A stretch of DNA of 64,000 nt from Aeromonas hydrophila subsp. hydrophila ATCC 7966 (GTDB lineage Bacteria > Pseudomonadota > Gammaproteobacteria > Enterobacterales > Aeromonadaceae), in NCBI RefSeq assembly GCF_000014805.1, contig NC_008570.1, forward strand, positions 1,059,001 through 1,123,000, written 5' to 3'. Made by a program: the position numbers and the translations under genes. Within the stretch, counting starts at the first letter, position 1. Every line of letters starts with the position of its first letter. Shown one piece after another: positions 8,664 to 18,042 of this stretch. Below the pieces are notes generated by a model. The model made no database searches and was not told the origin of the DNA. It saw only the letters and a list, made by a program, of their open reading frames with translations.

Positions 8664-9007
8664 AGCAAGCCTCCCAGCAGCAGGGCGCCCACTATGATGG
8701 CCCCTACCCCCAGCCAGTTGTGGTAGCTGATCTGCTCGTGAAAGAACAGCCTGGAACCCACCAGCACCAGCACCAGATTGATGCTGAGCATGGGGTAGGC
8801 CATGCTGAGCGGCAGCCGCTGCAGCAGGTAGATCCAGAGCAGCATGCCGCAGCCGAGCGCTGCCACGCTGGCGATGAGCCAGGGTGAGCGCAGCTTCTGC
8901 CAGTGGTTGCAGGGCCGGCGCTGCCAGCTGACGACCGCCTGCTTTTGCAGCATCTGGCCGCCGCAGGTCAGCAGGCACACCAGCAACAGCAGCAGGATGT
9001 CCATCAC
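8660..9007 (-). CDS. arnE: ArnE, undecaprenyl-phosphate-L-Ara4N flippase subunit
   Basis: Predicted 114-115 aa, four-helix membrane protein, partner of ArnF. The motif SMAYPMLSINLVLVLVG is characteristic of ArnE (E. coli has a similar IAYPMLSLN), and GGQMLQKQA lies in the first loop. The start is either GTG at 9007 or ATG at 9004; both overlap the arnT stop (TGA at 9006-9004), so coupling to arnT holds in either case. Length agrees with E. coli ArnE (111 aa). Confidence 0.9.
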   Translation of the reverse strand: MMDILLLLLVCLLTCGGQMLQKQAVVSWQRRPCNHWQKLRSPWLIASVAALGCGMLLWIYLLQRLPLSMAYPMLSINLVLVLVGSRLFFHEQISYHNWLGVGAIIVGALLLGGLL

Positions 9008-10647
9008 TGGGCTCCGTGGTAGATGAGCAGGGTCAGCCGGTGGCTGACGATGGTCTCGTCAGCGGTGGGCACGGGCCCGGTGTTGCCGTCGCGATCGGTC
9101 TTCATCAGCAGGGCTACCTGACCATTCTTGCGCGCCTGTTCCAGCCAGGCCGGGAAGTCGGCGCGGGCCACGTAGCGCCCCGCCGCATCCGGGTAGCCGA
9201 GGCCGTAATGCACCTCGCCCTTGCTGTCGAACAGGTTGATCTCGCTGCGCTGGGTGCCCCAGGCGAGGGAGGAGGCCAGTCCGACGTCGTTGGCCAGCAA
9301 GGTGCCCGACTTCATCAGCACGGCCTGATTGGCCTCGATGAAGCGCTCCGGCAGCTTGGAGTCGATCAGCGATTGCGGCAGCGCCCAGGGCAGGCCGATG
9401 GCCAGTACCATGGGGCAGAGCGCGCTCAGGGTCCAGCGGCGGCTGACCTCTTTCAACTGGATGAAGCCGAGCAGACTCCAGCCGGCGAAGATGACCATGG
9501 CCACCGCCAGCGCACCCTGATCCTCCTCGCCATAGACGGCGTGGCTGGGGGAGAACGCCAGCACGGCCAGCACCACCAGGCAGATGAGGCCGAACAGGCC
9601 GTTTAGCCAGGCATTGACCTTGAAGGCCCGCTCTTTCCCCTCCTTGAGCAGGTCGACGGCGTTGGCGGCCATCAGCATGGCGAGCGGGGCGAAGCAGGGC
9701 AGGATGTAGGTGAGCAGCTTGCCCTTGGCAATGCTGAAGAACAGCAGGGGCAGGATCACCCAGGCCAGCAGGTAGAGGGTTTCCGGGCTTATCTTGCGCT
9801 CCTGCCAGCCCTTGCGCAGGGCGCCTGGCAACAGGCCGAGCCAGGGCAGGGTGCCGAGCAGCCCCATGGGCAGGTAGTACCAGAACGGCGCCTTGTGCTG
9901 GGCGTTGTCGGCGGCGAAGCGCTGGATGTGTTCAACCCAGAAGAAGTAGTGCCAGTAGTCCGGTTCGCGCAGGTGCACGGCGATGGCCCAGGGGGCGGCC
10001 AGCAGGACCGCGCTCAGGATGGCCAGCGGCCCGAAGCGCACCAGCTCGAGCAGGCGGCGCTGATAGATGACGTAGGGCACGATGACCACCACGGGCACCG
10101 CCAGGGCGATGAAGCCCTTGGTGAGAAAGCCCATGCCGCAGGCAAGGCCGAACAGCAGATAGCCGCCGATCCGGCTGCCAAGGGAGCCCTCCTTGCGGAT
10201 GATGTAGAAGCTCACCATGGCCGCGTTGAGCCAGAGGGTGACCATGGCATCGAGCACGCTGTAGGTGCCTATGCCGTAGACGATCAACAGCGACAGATAG
10301 ATGAGGCTGGCGAGGAAGGCCTTGCGCCGGCACTGCCACAGCTGCAGGGCAAACCAGAAGATCAGCAGGGCGCTGAGGCCGGTGGCGGCGGCCGAGGCGA
10401 AGCGCACGGCGAAGTTGGTGTCACCGAACAGCTGCTGGCTGATGCTGTTGAACCAGTATCCGGCGATGGGTTTCTCGAAGTAGCGCAAGCCCAGGAAGTG
10501 GGGCACGACCCAGTCGCCGGTGCTTACCATCTCCCGGCTGATCTCGGCGTAGCGGTTTTCGTCCGGGCTCCAGAGCGGCCGCTGGTCGAGCGGCAGCAGG
10601 TAAAAGAAGAGAAAGAACAGGGGCAGGGCCCACTTGGTCAACGTCAT
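9004..10647 (-). CDS. arnT: ArnT, lipid A L-Ara4N transferase
   Basis: Predicted 547 aa GT83 glycosyltransferase. It moves 4-amino-4-deoxy-L-arabinose from undecaprenyl phosphate to lipid A phosphates on the periplasmic side, lowering surface charge and giving polymyxin and cationic peptide resistance. The first periplasmic loop contains PDENRYAEISREM with the essential acidic residues, followed by FEKPIAGYWFNS. About a dozen hydrophobic segments and a soluble C-terminal domain are visible. RBS AGAGGA precedes the ATG by 5-6 bases. A 69-base gap separates it from arnD, the largest gap within the operon. Confidence 0.96.
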   Translation of the reverse strand: MTLTKWALPLFFLFFYLLPLDQRPLWSPDENRYAEISREMVSTGDWVVPHFLGLRYFEKPIAGYWFNSISQQLFGDTNFAVRFASAAATGLSALLIFWFALQLWQCRRKAFLASLIYLSLLIVYGIGTYSVLDAMVTLWLNAAMVSFYIIRKEGSLGSRIGGYLLFGLACGMGFLTKGFIALAVPVVVIVPYVIYQRRLLELVRFGPLAILSAVLLAAPWAIAVHLREPDYWHYFFWVEHIQRFAADNAQHKAPFWYYLPMGLLGTLPWLGLLPGALRKGWQERKISPETLYLLAWVILPLLFFSIAKGKLLTYILPCFAPLAMLMAANAVDLLKEGKERAFKVNAWLNGLFGLICLVVLAVLAFSPSHAVYGEEDQGALAVAMVIFAGWSLLGFIQLKEVSRRWTLSALCPMVLAIGLPWALPQSLIDSKLPERFIEANQAVLMKSGTLLANDVGLASSLAWGTQRSEINLFDSKGEVHYGLGYPDAAGRYVARADFPAWLEQARKNGQVALLMKTDRDGNTGPVPTADETIVSHRLTLLIYHGAQ

Positions 10648-10716
10648 GACATCCTCTGTTGCATGGTGTGATTAGCGCGATGGTTAGTCCTGCCACCCGA
10701 GGTGGCGTCATTCATC

Positions 10717-11616
10717 TCAGGCCTCGGCCTTGCAGCCGAGCCAGCCCTCCCGTCCGGGCAGGGTGCCGCGGACCAGCCGGCCGGTCGGCAGCGTGGTCGG
10801 GTCGGATGGTAACAGATCCCCGAGCGGCACGAAGCGGATGCCGCGCGCCCTGGCTTCGCCGAGCAGGGCATCGAACTGATCCGCCATCACGATTCCTTCC
10901 ACTTCGGCGTGGATGGTGTAGACGTGCTGGCCCTGCGCCGGCGGGGTCGCCAGCTGATCCAGCAGGAAACGGTTGAAATCGTCGACCGTCACCTGATGGC
11001 CCACCACTTCGTCGAAGGTGGGCAGGTTGACCGGGATCTGCGGGGTGCCGGGGCGGCCATCCTGCAGCAGGGGCCGAAACAGGCCGCTGCCGCGACAGTC
11101 GCTGTTGTAGCGAAAGCCGAACGGCTCCTTGGCCTGGGTGGTGAGCGGGTCGGCCCGCCAGCCGGCGGCGGCGGAGCAGTCCACTTCGCGCCCCAGGATC
11201 TGGTTGAGCGCATCCACCCCGAGCCGGGTCTGACGAGCCAGCTCGGCTTCGTCCCAGCGGCCGGTGTTGGCCTGCCAGCCGTGGTGATCCCAGGCGTGCA
11301 GCCCCACCTCATGACGGGCGCTGTCGGTGTCGCGCATCAGGGAGCCGAGCTGCTTGCCGATGGACTTGCCGGGCCAGGCGGTGCCGGCCAGCAATATGTC
11401 CAGCCCATAGAGGGATGCTGCGTTGGAGCGCAGCATCTTGAGCAGAAAGCGGGGTTTTAGCAGGCGCCACAAGTGGCGCCCCATGTTGTCCGGTCCGACC
11501 GAGAAGAAGAAGCTCCCCTTGACCTGATGCTTGTCGAGCAGTTGCAGCAGGCGGGGCACCCCGTCACGGGTCCCCCTGAAGGTATCGACGTCGATCCGCA
11601 GACCTACCTCAGTCAT
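10717..11616 (-). CDS. arnD: ArnD, 4-deoxy-4-formamido-L-arabinose-phosphoundecaprenol deformylase
   Basis: Predicted 299 aa NodB-type polysaccharide deacetylase. It removes the formyl group from undecaprenyl-phosphate-L-Ara4FN before export. Motifs visible: RIDVDTFRG near the N-terminus (metal-binding Asp), [13 protein letters not shown] (metal-binding His pair), AGWRAD and YTIHAEVEG near the C-terminus. The ATG at 11616 overlaps the 3' end of arnA by eight bases, which fixes the start and implies coupled translation. Confidence 0.95.
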
Positions 11617-13600
11617 GCTCGACTCCCGTGGTGACCGCCCCTTGCAGGAAGAAGTCCAGGGTGTTGCCGATGGTCTCTTCCATCTCGATGGTTGGTTCCC
11701 AGTCCAGCAGGCGGCGGGCATTGGCGATGCTCGGCCGGCGGTGGGAGACGTCCTGATAGCCGTCACCGTAGAAGGATTTGCTCTCCACCAGTTTGAAGCC
11801 GGCAAACGGCGGGAAGTGGTCGCGCAGCGGGTGAGCCTCGAACTTGGCGAGCAGGATCTCGGCCATCTGCTGGATGCTGGCCTCGTTGTCCGGGTTGCCG
11901 ATGTTGATGATCTGGCCGTCGCAGCGGTTCTCCTTGTTCTCGATGATGCGGAACAGGGCCTCGATGCCGTCCTCGATGTCGGTGAAGCAGCGCTTCTGGG
12001 CGCCGCCGTCCACCAGCTGGATCGGGGTGCCGTCTACCAGGTTGAGGATCAGCTGGGTGATGGCGCGGGAGCTGCCGATGCGGGCGGAGTCTAGGCTGTC
12101 CAGACGCGGCCCCATCCAGTTGAAGGGGCGGAACAGTGTGAAGTTGAGCCCCTCTTTCTTGCCGTAGGCCCAGATCACCCGATCCAGCAGCTGCTTGGAG
12201 ACCGAGTAGATCCAGCGCTGCTTGTTGATGGGGCCGACGATGAGGCGGGAGCTGTCTTCATCGAAGCTGTGATCGTCGCACATCCCGTACACCTCGGAGG
12301 TGGAGGGGAAGATGATGCGCTTGTGGTACTTCACGCAATAGCGGACGATCTTGAGGTTCTCCTCGAAGTCGAGCTCGAACACGCGCAGCGGGTTGCGGGT
12401 GTACTCGATGGGGGTGGCGATGGCCACCAGCGGCAGGATCACGTCGCACTTCTTGATGTGATACTCGATCCACTCGGTGTGGATGCTGATGTCCCCTTCC
12501 ACGAAGTGGAAGTTGGGGTGACCGATGAAACGGTCCACCGCGCTGGAGCCGATGTCGAGGCCATACACCTCATAGCCGCCATCCTGGAGCAGGCGCTCGG
12601 TCAGGTGGTTGCCGATGAAGCCGTTGACGCCGAGGATCAGCACCCGGGTCAGCCGCGCCTTGCGCAGGGCATTGCTCGCCTTGGCGCCGATCTTCATCCC
12701 TTCGACCAGCCCCAGTTCGCGGGCCAGCTGGGCGCCGCGCACATAGAGTCCGCCTTCGGCCTGACCGGCCACGATCTCCAGCACCCCTTCACCGCAGGCG
12801 ATGCGCAGCGGCTCCTGGCTCAGGATGGTGCCCGGCTGCTTGTCGCTCTGCTGGGCCAGCCAGTGGCTCTTCCATACCGTCAGCTTGCGATCGCCGGCGA
12901 AGCTGAAGGCGCCCGGGTAGGGCTGGGTGACGGCGCGCACCAGGTTGTGCAGTTCGCGGGCCGGGCGGTGCCAGTGCAGCTCGCCATCGGCCGGAGTGCG
13001 GCGGCCATAGTAGCTGGCCTTGCTCTCATCCTGCGGGGTGAGGCGGATGTCGCCGGCGCGCAGCTTGGGCAGCTCTTGCTCCAGCAGCGCCCGGGCGGCG
13101 AGGCGCACCTTGCCGTGCAGGGTCAGCGCGGTATCGTCATCGGCAATGGTCACCGCCTGCTGGGCGACGATGGCGCCGGCGTCGGGCTTGGCGGTCATCT
13201 GGTGCAGTGTGATGCCGGTCTCGGCCTCACCGTTGACCAGGCACCAGTTGATGGGGGCGCGACCGCGGTAGGCGGGCAGCAGGGAGCCGTGCAGGTTGAA
13301 GGCGCCGACGGTCGGGATATCGAGGATCGCCTGCTTGAGCATGTTGCGGTAGTAGAAGGAGAAGAGGGCCTGGGGCGCCAGCTCGCGAATGCGCTCGATC
13401 CAGAGCGGGTGGTTCACGTCCTCGGGGGAGTAGACCGGCAGGTTGTGCTCTGCGCAGAGCTGGGCGACCGAGCCGAAGAAGCGGTTCTCGCCCGGATCAT
13501 CGGCGTGGGTGAAGACGGCCTGGATCTCGTAGCCTGCCTCGAGCAGGGCTTCGATACCGGTGCAACCGATATCGTGATAAGCAAAGACGACGACTTTCAT
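11609..13600 (-). CDS. arnA: ArnA, bifunctional UDP-L-Ara4N formyltransferase/UDP-glucuronate decarboxylase
   Basis: Predicted 663 aa two-domain enzyme. Residues 1 to about 305 form the 10-formyl-THF-dependent transferase: [13 protein letters not shown] contains the Asn and His used in catalysis. Residues from about 315 form a short-chain dehydrogenase/decarboxylase with NAD motif [10 protein letters not shown] and the YSVSK catalytic Tyr/Lys. It oxidatively decarboxylates UDP-glucuronate (made by Ugd) and later formylates UDP-L-Ara4N (made by ArnB). The start overlaps the arnC stop by four bases. Both active sites look intact. Confidence 0.97.
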
Positions 13601-14577
13601 TGTTCAGCTTCCTGTTGCGAAGGGGTGGTGGCGCTGCGCACGATCTGGTGGATGAAGTAGCGGGGACGGGCGCGCACGTCGGTGTACATGCGGCCTATGT
13701 ATTCTCCCAGCAGCCCCATGCCCAGCAGCTGCACGCCGACAAAGGTGAAGAGAATGGCAAAGAGGGTGAAGACGCCATCGGCGGCCCAGTCGGCGCCCAG
13801 AATGAGGCGCATCAGGATCAGCAGGATGGAGAAGGTAAAGCCGATGCCCGCCACCACGCTGCCGACGATGCTGAGCAGCCGCAGCGGGGTGGTGGTCATG
13901 CAGGTGACCAGGTCATACATCAGGTTGATGAGGTGCATCAGCCCGTATTTGGACTCGCCGTGGGCCCGCTCGGCGTGGCCCACTTCCAGCTCGATGGTGC
14001 GGCGGGCGAAGCTGTTGGCCAGGATGGGGATGAAGGTGCTGCGCTCCTGGCAGCAGAGCATGGCGTCGATGATGTGACGGCGGTAGGCGCGCAGCATGCA
14101 GCCGTAGTCGCTCATGTGCACGCCGGTGGCCTTTTGCACCGACTTGTTGATGAGCTTGGAGGCGGTCTTGCGAAACCAGGAGTCCTGCCGGTTGCGGCGC
14201 ATGGTGCCCACCACGTCGTAGCCCTGCATGGCGGCTTCCACCAGGCGAGGGATCTCCTCCGGCGGGTTCTGCAGGTCCGCATCCAGGGTGATCACCAGAT
14301 CCCCCTTGGCGGTCTCGAAGCCGGCCATGATGGCTGCGTGCTGACCGTAGTTGCGGTTGAGCAGCACCCCGACCAGCTTGCTGCCCTCAACGGCGGCGGC
14401 GTCTCTGATGAGCTCGGTGGAGCCGTCGTGGCTGCCGTCATCGATCAGGATCACTTCGTAATTCTGTGACAGCTGATCGCAGGCGGCGGTGACTCGGCTC
14501 AGCAGCGCGGGCAGGCTGGCCTCCTCGTTGTAGACGGGGATGACCACCGAAACCAGCTTGATGTCAGTGTTGTTCAC
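13597..14577 (-). CDS. arnC: ArnC, undecaprenyl-phosphate L-Ara4FN transferase
   Basis: Predicted 326 aa GT2 glycosyltransferase joining L-Ara4FN to undecaprenyl phosphate on the cytoplasmic face. The N-terminal GT-A domain shows [20 protein letters not shown] and [14 protein letters not shown] (DXD-like). Two C-terminal hydrophobic segments anchor it. It starts with GTG: GGAG lies 8 bases upstream and no in-frame ATG precedes the conserved domain. The start is six bases after arnB, and the 3' end overlaps arnA by four bases. Confidence 0.95.
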
Positions 14578-14583
14578 GTTGCA

Positions 14584-15720
14584 TTACTCCAATATGTCGA
14601 TAAGAGCCGCGACCACGCGGTCGACGTCGGCCAGCGTCATGTCCGGGAAGAGTGGCAGGGTGCACAGGCGTGACGAGTTCCACTCGGTATGAGGCAGGCT
14701 GAGGGTCGGATAGCGTTCACGGTAGTATTTCTGGGTATGGGCTGCCCGAAAGTGCAGACCGGTACCGATGCCGCGCTCCTGCAATGCCTGCATCAGCTGA
14801 TCCCGGTCGAGCCCGCAGCGATCGGGGTCGACTCGCACCATGAACAGGTGCCAGGTGTGCAGGTGGGGGTAGCCCGGCACGGCGAGCGGCGCCAGCGGCA
14901 GACCGGCCAGTCGCTCCTGATAGCGGGCCACCAGTTCGGCCCGTTTGGCGTTGAGCTCGGGCAGCCGTGCCAGCTGCACCAGGGCGATGGCGGCGTTGAT
15001 GTCGGCCAGGTTGTATTTGAAGCCCGGGGTGATCACCTCCGCCTGCGGCTTGCGGCCCAGGCTCATGCGATCAAAGGCATCCACCCCCAGGCCGTGGAAT
15101 TTGAGCATCCGAACCTTGTCCGCCAGCGCCTTGTCGTCGGTCACCAGCATGCCCCCTTCGGCGCAGGTCAGATTCTTGATGGCGTGGAAGGAGAAGATGG
15201 CGGTGCCGCTGGCGCCAATCCAGCGCTCCCGGTAGCGGGTGCCGACCGCGTGGGCGGCATCCTCGATGACCGCAATGCCGTGGCGGCGGGCCAGCGCCAG
15301 GATCGGATCCAGATCGACCGGGGCACCGGCGTAGTGGACCGGGATGATGGCTTTGGTGTTGGCGGTGATGAGCGGCGCGATCAGCTCGGCGCTGGTCATC
15401 AGGGTATCCGGGTCCACGTCGACGAAGACCGGCTCGGCCCCCAGCAGGGTGATGATGTTGATGGTGGAGACCCAGGTCTGGGAGGGGGTGATCACCTCAT
15501 CTCCCGGGCCTATGCCCAGCGCCAGCAGGGTGACGTGCATGCCGGCGGTGGCGGAGCAGAGCGCTACCGCGTGCTGGCAGCCGAATGTGTCGCAGAATTG
15601 CTGTTCCAGTTCATGATTCTTCGGGCCCGTGGTGATCCAGCCCGATTTCAATACGTCACAGACAGCACTTATCTCGGCATCACCGATGGCGGGCCTCGAA
15701 AATGGCAGAAAATCTTGCAT
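14584..15720 (-). CDS. arnB: ArnB, UDP-4-amino-4-deoxy-L-arabinose--oxoglutarate aminotransferase
   Basis: Predicted 378 aa PLP-dependent aminotransferase of the DegT/DnrJ/EryC1 family. It converts the ArnA 4-keto product to UDP-L-Ara4N with glutamate as donor. The PLP lysine is in [25 protein letters not shown] near residues 28-37 and [10 protein letters not shown] are family signatures. It is the first gene of the seven-gene arnBCADTEF operon, which here keeps the E. coli order. The ribosome site is weak (GGAT about 7 bases upstream). Confidence 0.96.
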   Translation of the reverse strand: MQDFLPFSRPAIGDAEISAVCDVLKSGWITTGPKNHELEQQFCDTFGCQHAVALCSATAGMHVTLLALGIGPGDEVITPSQTWVSTINIITLLGAEPVFVDVDPDTLMTSAELIAPLITANTKAIIPVHYAGAPVDLDPILALARRHGIAVIEDAAHAVGTRYRERWIGASGTAIFSFHAIKNLTCAEGGMLVTDDKALADKVRMLKFHGLGVDAFDRMSLGRKPQAEVITPGFKYNLADINAAIALVQLARLPELNAKRAELVARYQERLAGLPLAPLAVPGYPHLHTWHLFMVRVDPDRCGLDRDQLMQALQERGIGTGLHFRAAHTQKYYRERYPTLSLPHTEWNSSRLCTLPLFPDMTLADVDRVVAALIDILE

Positions 15721-15940
15721 AAGAGATCCAACGAAGAATATTAATCAGCGCCCATTAAATTGGGCTCCCCCAAACTGTTTTACTCAACATACGGATATAA
15801 AAGCGGGCCTGCAATGGTCCAGAAACAGCTGGTAACAATTAACTGGTGCGGTCATCTTAGGTAATGTGATAAATATTTATAACCCCCCCAACTCTTGTTT
15901 TTCCAAATTACATCTTCTCTGACATTTTGGTTGTATCAAT
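15721..15940. promoter_or_regulatory. Divergent arnB-ugd promoter region
   Basis: A 220-base A+T-rich region between the arn operon and ugd. It contains a 5-bp inverted repeat GCCCA-N6-TGGGC at 15748-15763, close to arnB. I looked for a PmrA box (YTTAA repeats with 5-6 base spacing) and a PhoP box ((G/T)GTTTA repeats). Only loose TTAA pairs with the wrong spacing were seen, so how the locus is induced is not readable from the sequence. A recognisable Shine-Dalgarno before ugd is also missing. Confidence 0.55.
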
Positions 15941-17287
15941 ATGAACATTACTGTATTTGGAAGTGGCTACGTGGGCCTGGTTCAGGCCACCGTACTGGCC
16001 GACGTCGGTCATCAGGTTATCTGTGTCGATGTCGATGAACAGAAGGTGGCAGCCCTGATGGATGGGCAGGTGCCCATCTATGAACCCGGTCTCGAATCCC
16101 TGCTGCAGCGCAACATCAAGAGCGGTTCCCTGGTGTTCACCACGGACGCCGTGCTGGCCGTCAAACACGGCGATGTGCAGTTTCTGGCGGTAGGCACGCC
16201 ACCGGGGGAAGATGGTTCCGCCGATCTGAGCCACGTGTTGACGGTGGCCGAGACCATCGCCCAGTATCGCGATCGGCCCGTCATCATCGTCAACAAGTCG
16301 ACCGTGCCGGTGGGCACCGCCGACAAGGTGACCGCCAGGGTCAACGCCATCCTGCAGCAGCGGGATCAGTCGTTCACCTTCGACGTGGTCTCCAACCCCG
16401 AATTTCTGAAAGAGGGCTCCGCCATCCAGGATTGCCTGCGGCCGGATCGCATCGTGGTGGGCACCGCCAACGAGGCCTCCCGCCAGCTGATGCGCGAGCT
16501 CTACGAGCCGTTCAACCGCAACCACGATCGCATCCTGTTCATGGATGTGCGCAGCGCCGAGCTGACCAAGTACGCCGCCAACTGCATGCTGGCCACCAAG
16601 ATAAGCTTCATCAACGAGATGGCCGGGCTGGCCGAGCGGGTCGGCGCCGACATCGAGATGGTGCGCCAGGGGATAGGCTCGGATCAGCGCATCGGCTATC
16701 AGTTCATCTACCCGGGTTGTGGCTATGGCGGCTCCTGTTTTCCCAAGGATGTCAAAGCCTTGCTGGCCACGGCCCAGGAGCTGGAGTACGACACGCCGCT
16801 GATCCGGGCGGTGGAGCGAGTCAACGAATTGCAAAAATCGCGGCTGTTTCAGCTGCTGTCAGCGTTCTTTTGCGCCGAAGGGGAGAGCCTGGCCGGCAAG
16901 ACCATCGCCCTGTGGGGGCTGGCGTTCAAGCCCAACACCGACGACATGCGCGAGGCGCCGAGCCGGGCCTTGATGGAGGCGTTGTGGCAGGCCGGGGCGA
17001 CCGTGCAGGCCTACGATCCCGAGGCGATGCAGGAGGCCCAGCAGATCTACGGCAACTGTGACAAGCTGCGGCTGATGGGCACCAAGGAGGCGGCGCTGTT
17101 TGGTGCGGATGCCCTGGTGATCTGCACCGAGTGGAACCATTTCAAGGCCCCCAATTTTGCCGCCATCAAGCAGGCGTTGCGCCATCCGCTGATCGTCGAT
17201 GGCCGCAACCTGTTTGATCCGGGCCGGATGAAAGATCATGGTTTTCATTACTACGCCATCGGGCGGGGCGAATCGGTAATGAAATAA
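15941..17287 (+). CDS. ugd: UDP-glucose 6-dehydrogenase
   Basis: Predicted 448 aa. It oxidises UDP-glucose twice with NAD to UDP-glucuronate, the precursor used by ArnA. The N-terminal NAD-binding motif is GSGYVGLVQA; the catalytic Cys266 lies in GCGYGGSCFPKD; the central dimer helix and the C-terminal UDP-binding part (ALWGLAFKPNTDDMREAPS) are complete. It is divergent from arnB and shares its control region, so it probably serves lipid A modification here and perhaps capsule or exopolysaccharide synthesis. The ATG is the first codon of the conserved domain and has no clear ribosome site. Confidence 0.95.
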   Translation: MNITVFGSGYVGLVQATVLADVGHQVICVDVDEQKVAALMDGQVPIYEPGLESLLQRNIKSGSLVFTTDAVLAVKHGDVQFLAVGTPPGEDGSADLSHVLTVAETIAQYRDRPVIIVNKSTVPVGTADKVTARVNAILQQRDQSFTFDVVSNPEFLKEGSAIQDCLRPDRIVVGTANEASRQLMRELYEPFNRNHDRILFMDVRSAELTKYAANCMLATKISFINEMAGLAERVGADIEMVRQGIGSDQRIGYQFIYPGCGYGGSCFPKDVKALLATAQELEYDTPLIRAVERVNELQKSRLFQLLSAFFCAEGESLAGKTIALWGLAFKPNTDDMREAPSRALMEALWQAGATVQAYDPEAMQEAQQIYGNCDKLRLMGTKEAALFGADALVICTEWNHFKAPNFAAIKQALRHPLIVDGRNLFDPGRMKDHGFHYYAIGRGESVMK

Positions 17288-17716
17288 AAAGACCATGCCA
17301 CGCTGCCACCATGTTTCAGTGCCATGGCAGTGCGGCATATCTTCACGCTGAACAAGACTATTTTCGTCACTATTGTCGGTGAGCGTCGTTGTCATATTTA
17401 TTTAATGTTGTGAGCTGATTCACTTTATTAATTTTATATTGCCGCTATGGCCAGGTTCTCTGCATGGCTCGCCACTATTAATTAAACCGGTATTGATATG
17501 GCCTATTTCCCCGCAGCATATTGCCGCGGGGCACCAATCAATGCATAACATCCGGCAGAGCTCACTCTGCTCACAATAAAAATGGCCCTCCGCCAGTGCG
17601 GAAGGCCATTTTTATTTTCTGAAAAGGGCGCGCCAGCCCGGCGGGAACTGTCGGGTTCGTGCCGCCAACGTGTCGGCCCGGCTGGCAAGACCCAGATCGG
17701 GATGGCAATGGGCCGG
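17288..17716. other. 429-base gene-free stretch after ugd
   Basis: There is no credible ORF. It contains an imperfect inverted repeat (arms 17295-17308 and 17325-17338, 12 of 14 matches) just after the ugd stop, a 6-bp G+C hairpin CCCCGC/GCGGGG near 17507-17531, an A+T-rich middle, and the bidirectional terminator listed separately. It marks the right-hand edge of the arn-ugd block. Confidence 0.6.
17578..17613. terminator. Bidirectional intrinsic terminator between ugd and yheU
   Basis: AAAAATGGCC pairs with GGCCATTTTT, with an inner CCGC/GCGG stem, one mismatch and a 4-base loop. T runs exist on both strands, fitting the convergent ugd (plus) and yheU (minus) transcripts. Confidence 0.88.
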
Positions 17717-17959
17717 CTATTCCGGTATATCGTCCACCTGAGCCCGGTCTAGGGTCGCCTTGGGTACTATGTTCACGCTTTCGTGCAGCTCGCTGTAAAC
17801 GATCACGGCCAGCCCCTGCTGCAGCTGTGTCCTGACATCGGCGACCTTGTCGGCCAGACTGACATCATGTTCGCCGTACTCGGTGCCCTCTTGCAGCACG
17901 AAGTGTTCGAGCAGGTTGTTGAGGGTGTCTGCATCCAGCTCTTGCCAGGGGATAATCAT
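17717..17959 (-). CDS. yheU: YheU family protein
   Basis: Predicted 80 aa. [18 protein letters not shown] at the N-terminus, [13 protein letters not shown] in the middle and [12 protein letters not shown] near the C-terminus match the YheU/DUF1040-like small protein family of gammaproteobacteria. In E. coli it sits between yheT and prkB; here yheT is separated by a diguanylate cyclase and prkB by the arn-ugd block. Function is unknown; the fold is a small cytosolic helical protein by family. Confidence 0.9.
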   Translation of the reverse strand: MIIPWQELDADTLNNLLEHFVLQEGTEYGEHDVSLADKVADVRTQLQQGLAVIVYSELHESVNIVPKATLDRAQVDDIPE

Positions 17960-18042
17960 GGTTTCATCTTCCGTTACCAGAGAGCGGGTATTGTCTATCT
18001 GTCGGCAGCAAGCGCAAGGGATTTATATGGCAGCAAGCAGGT

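Noticed and set aside
12269..13660. Open frame of about 463 codons on the plus strand opposite arnA
   Set aside because: Composition is typical of an antisense shadow, and arnA is certain on the other strand.
15742..15760. TTAA pairs resembling a PmrA box upstream of arnB
   Set aside because: The distance between the TTAA elements is 10 bases rather than the value expected for a PmrA box, and flanking positions do not fit.
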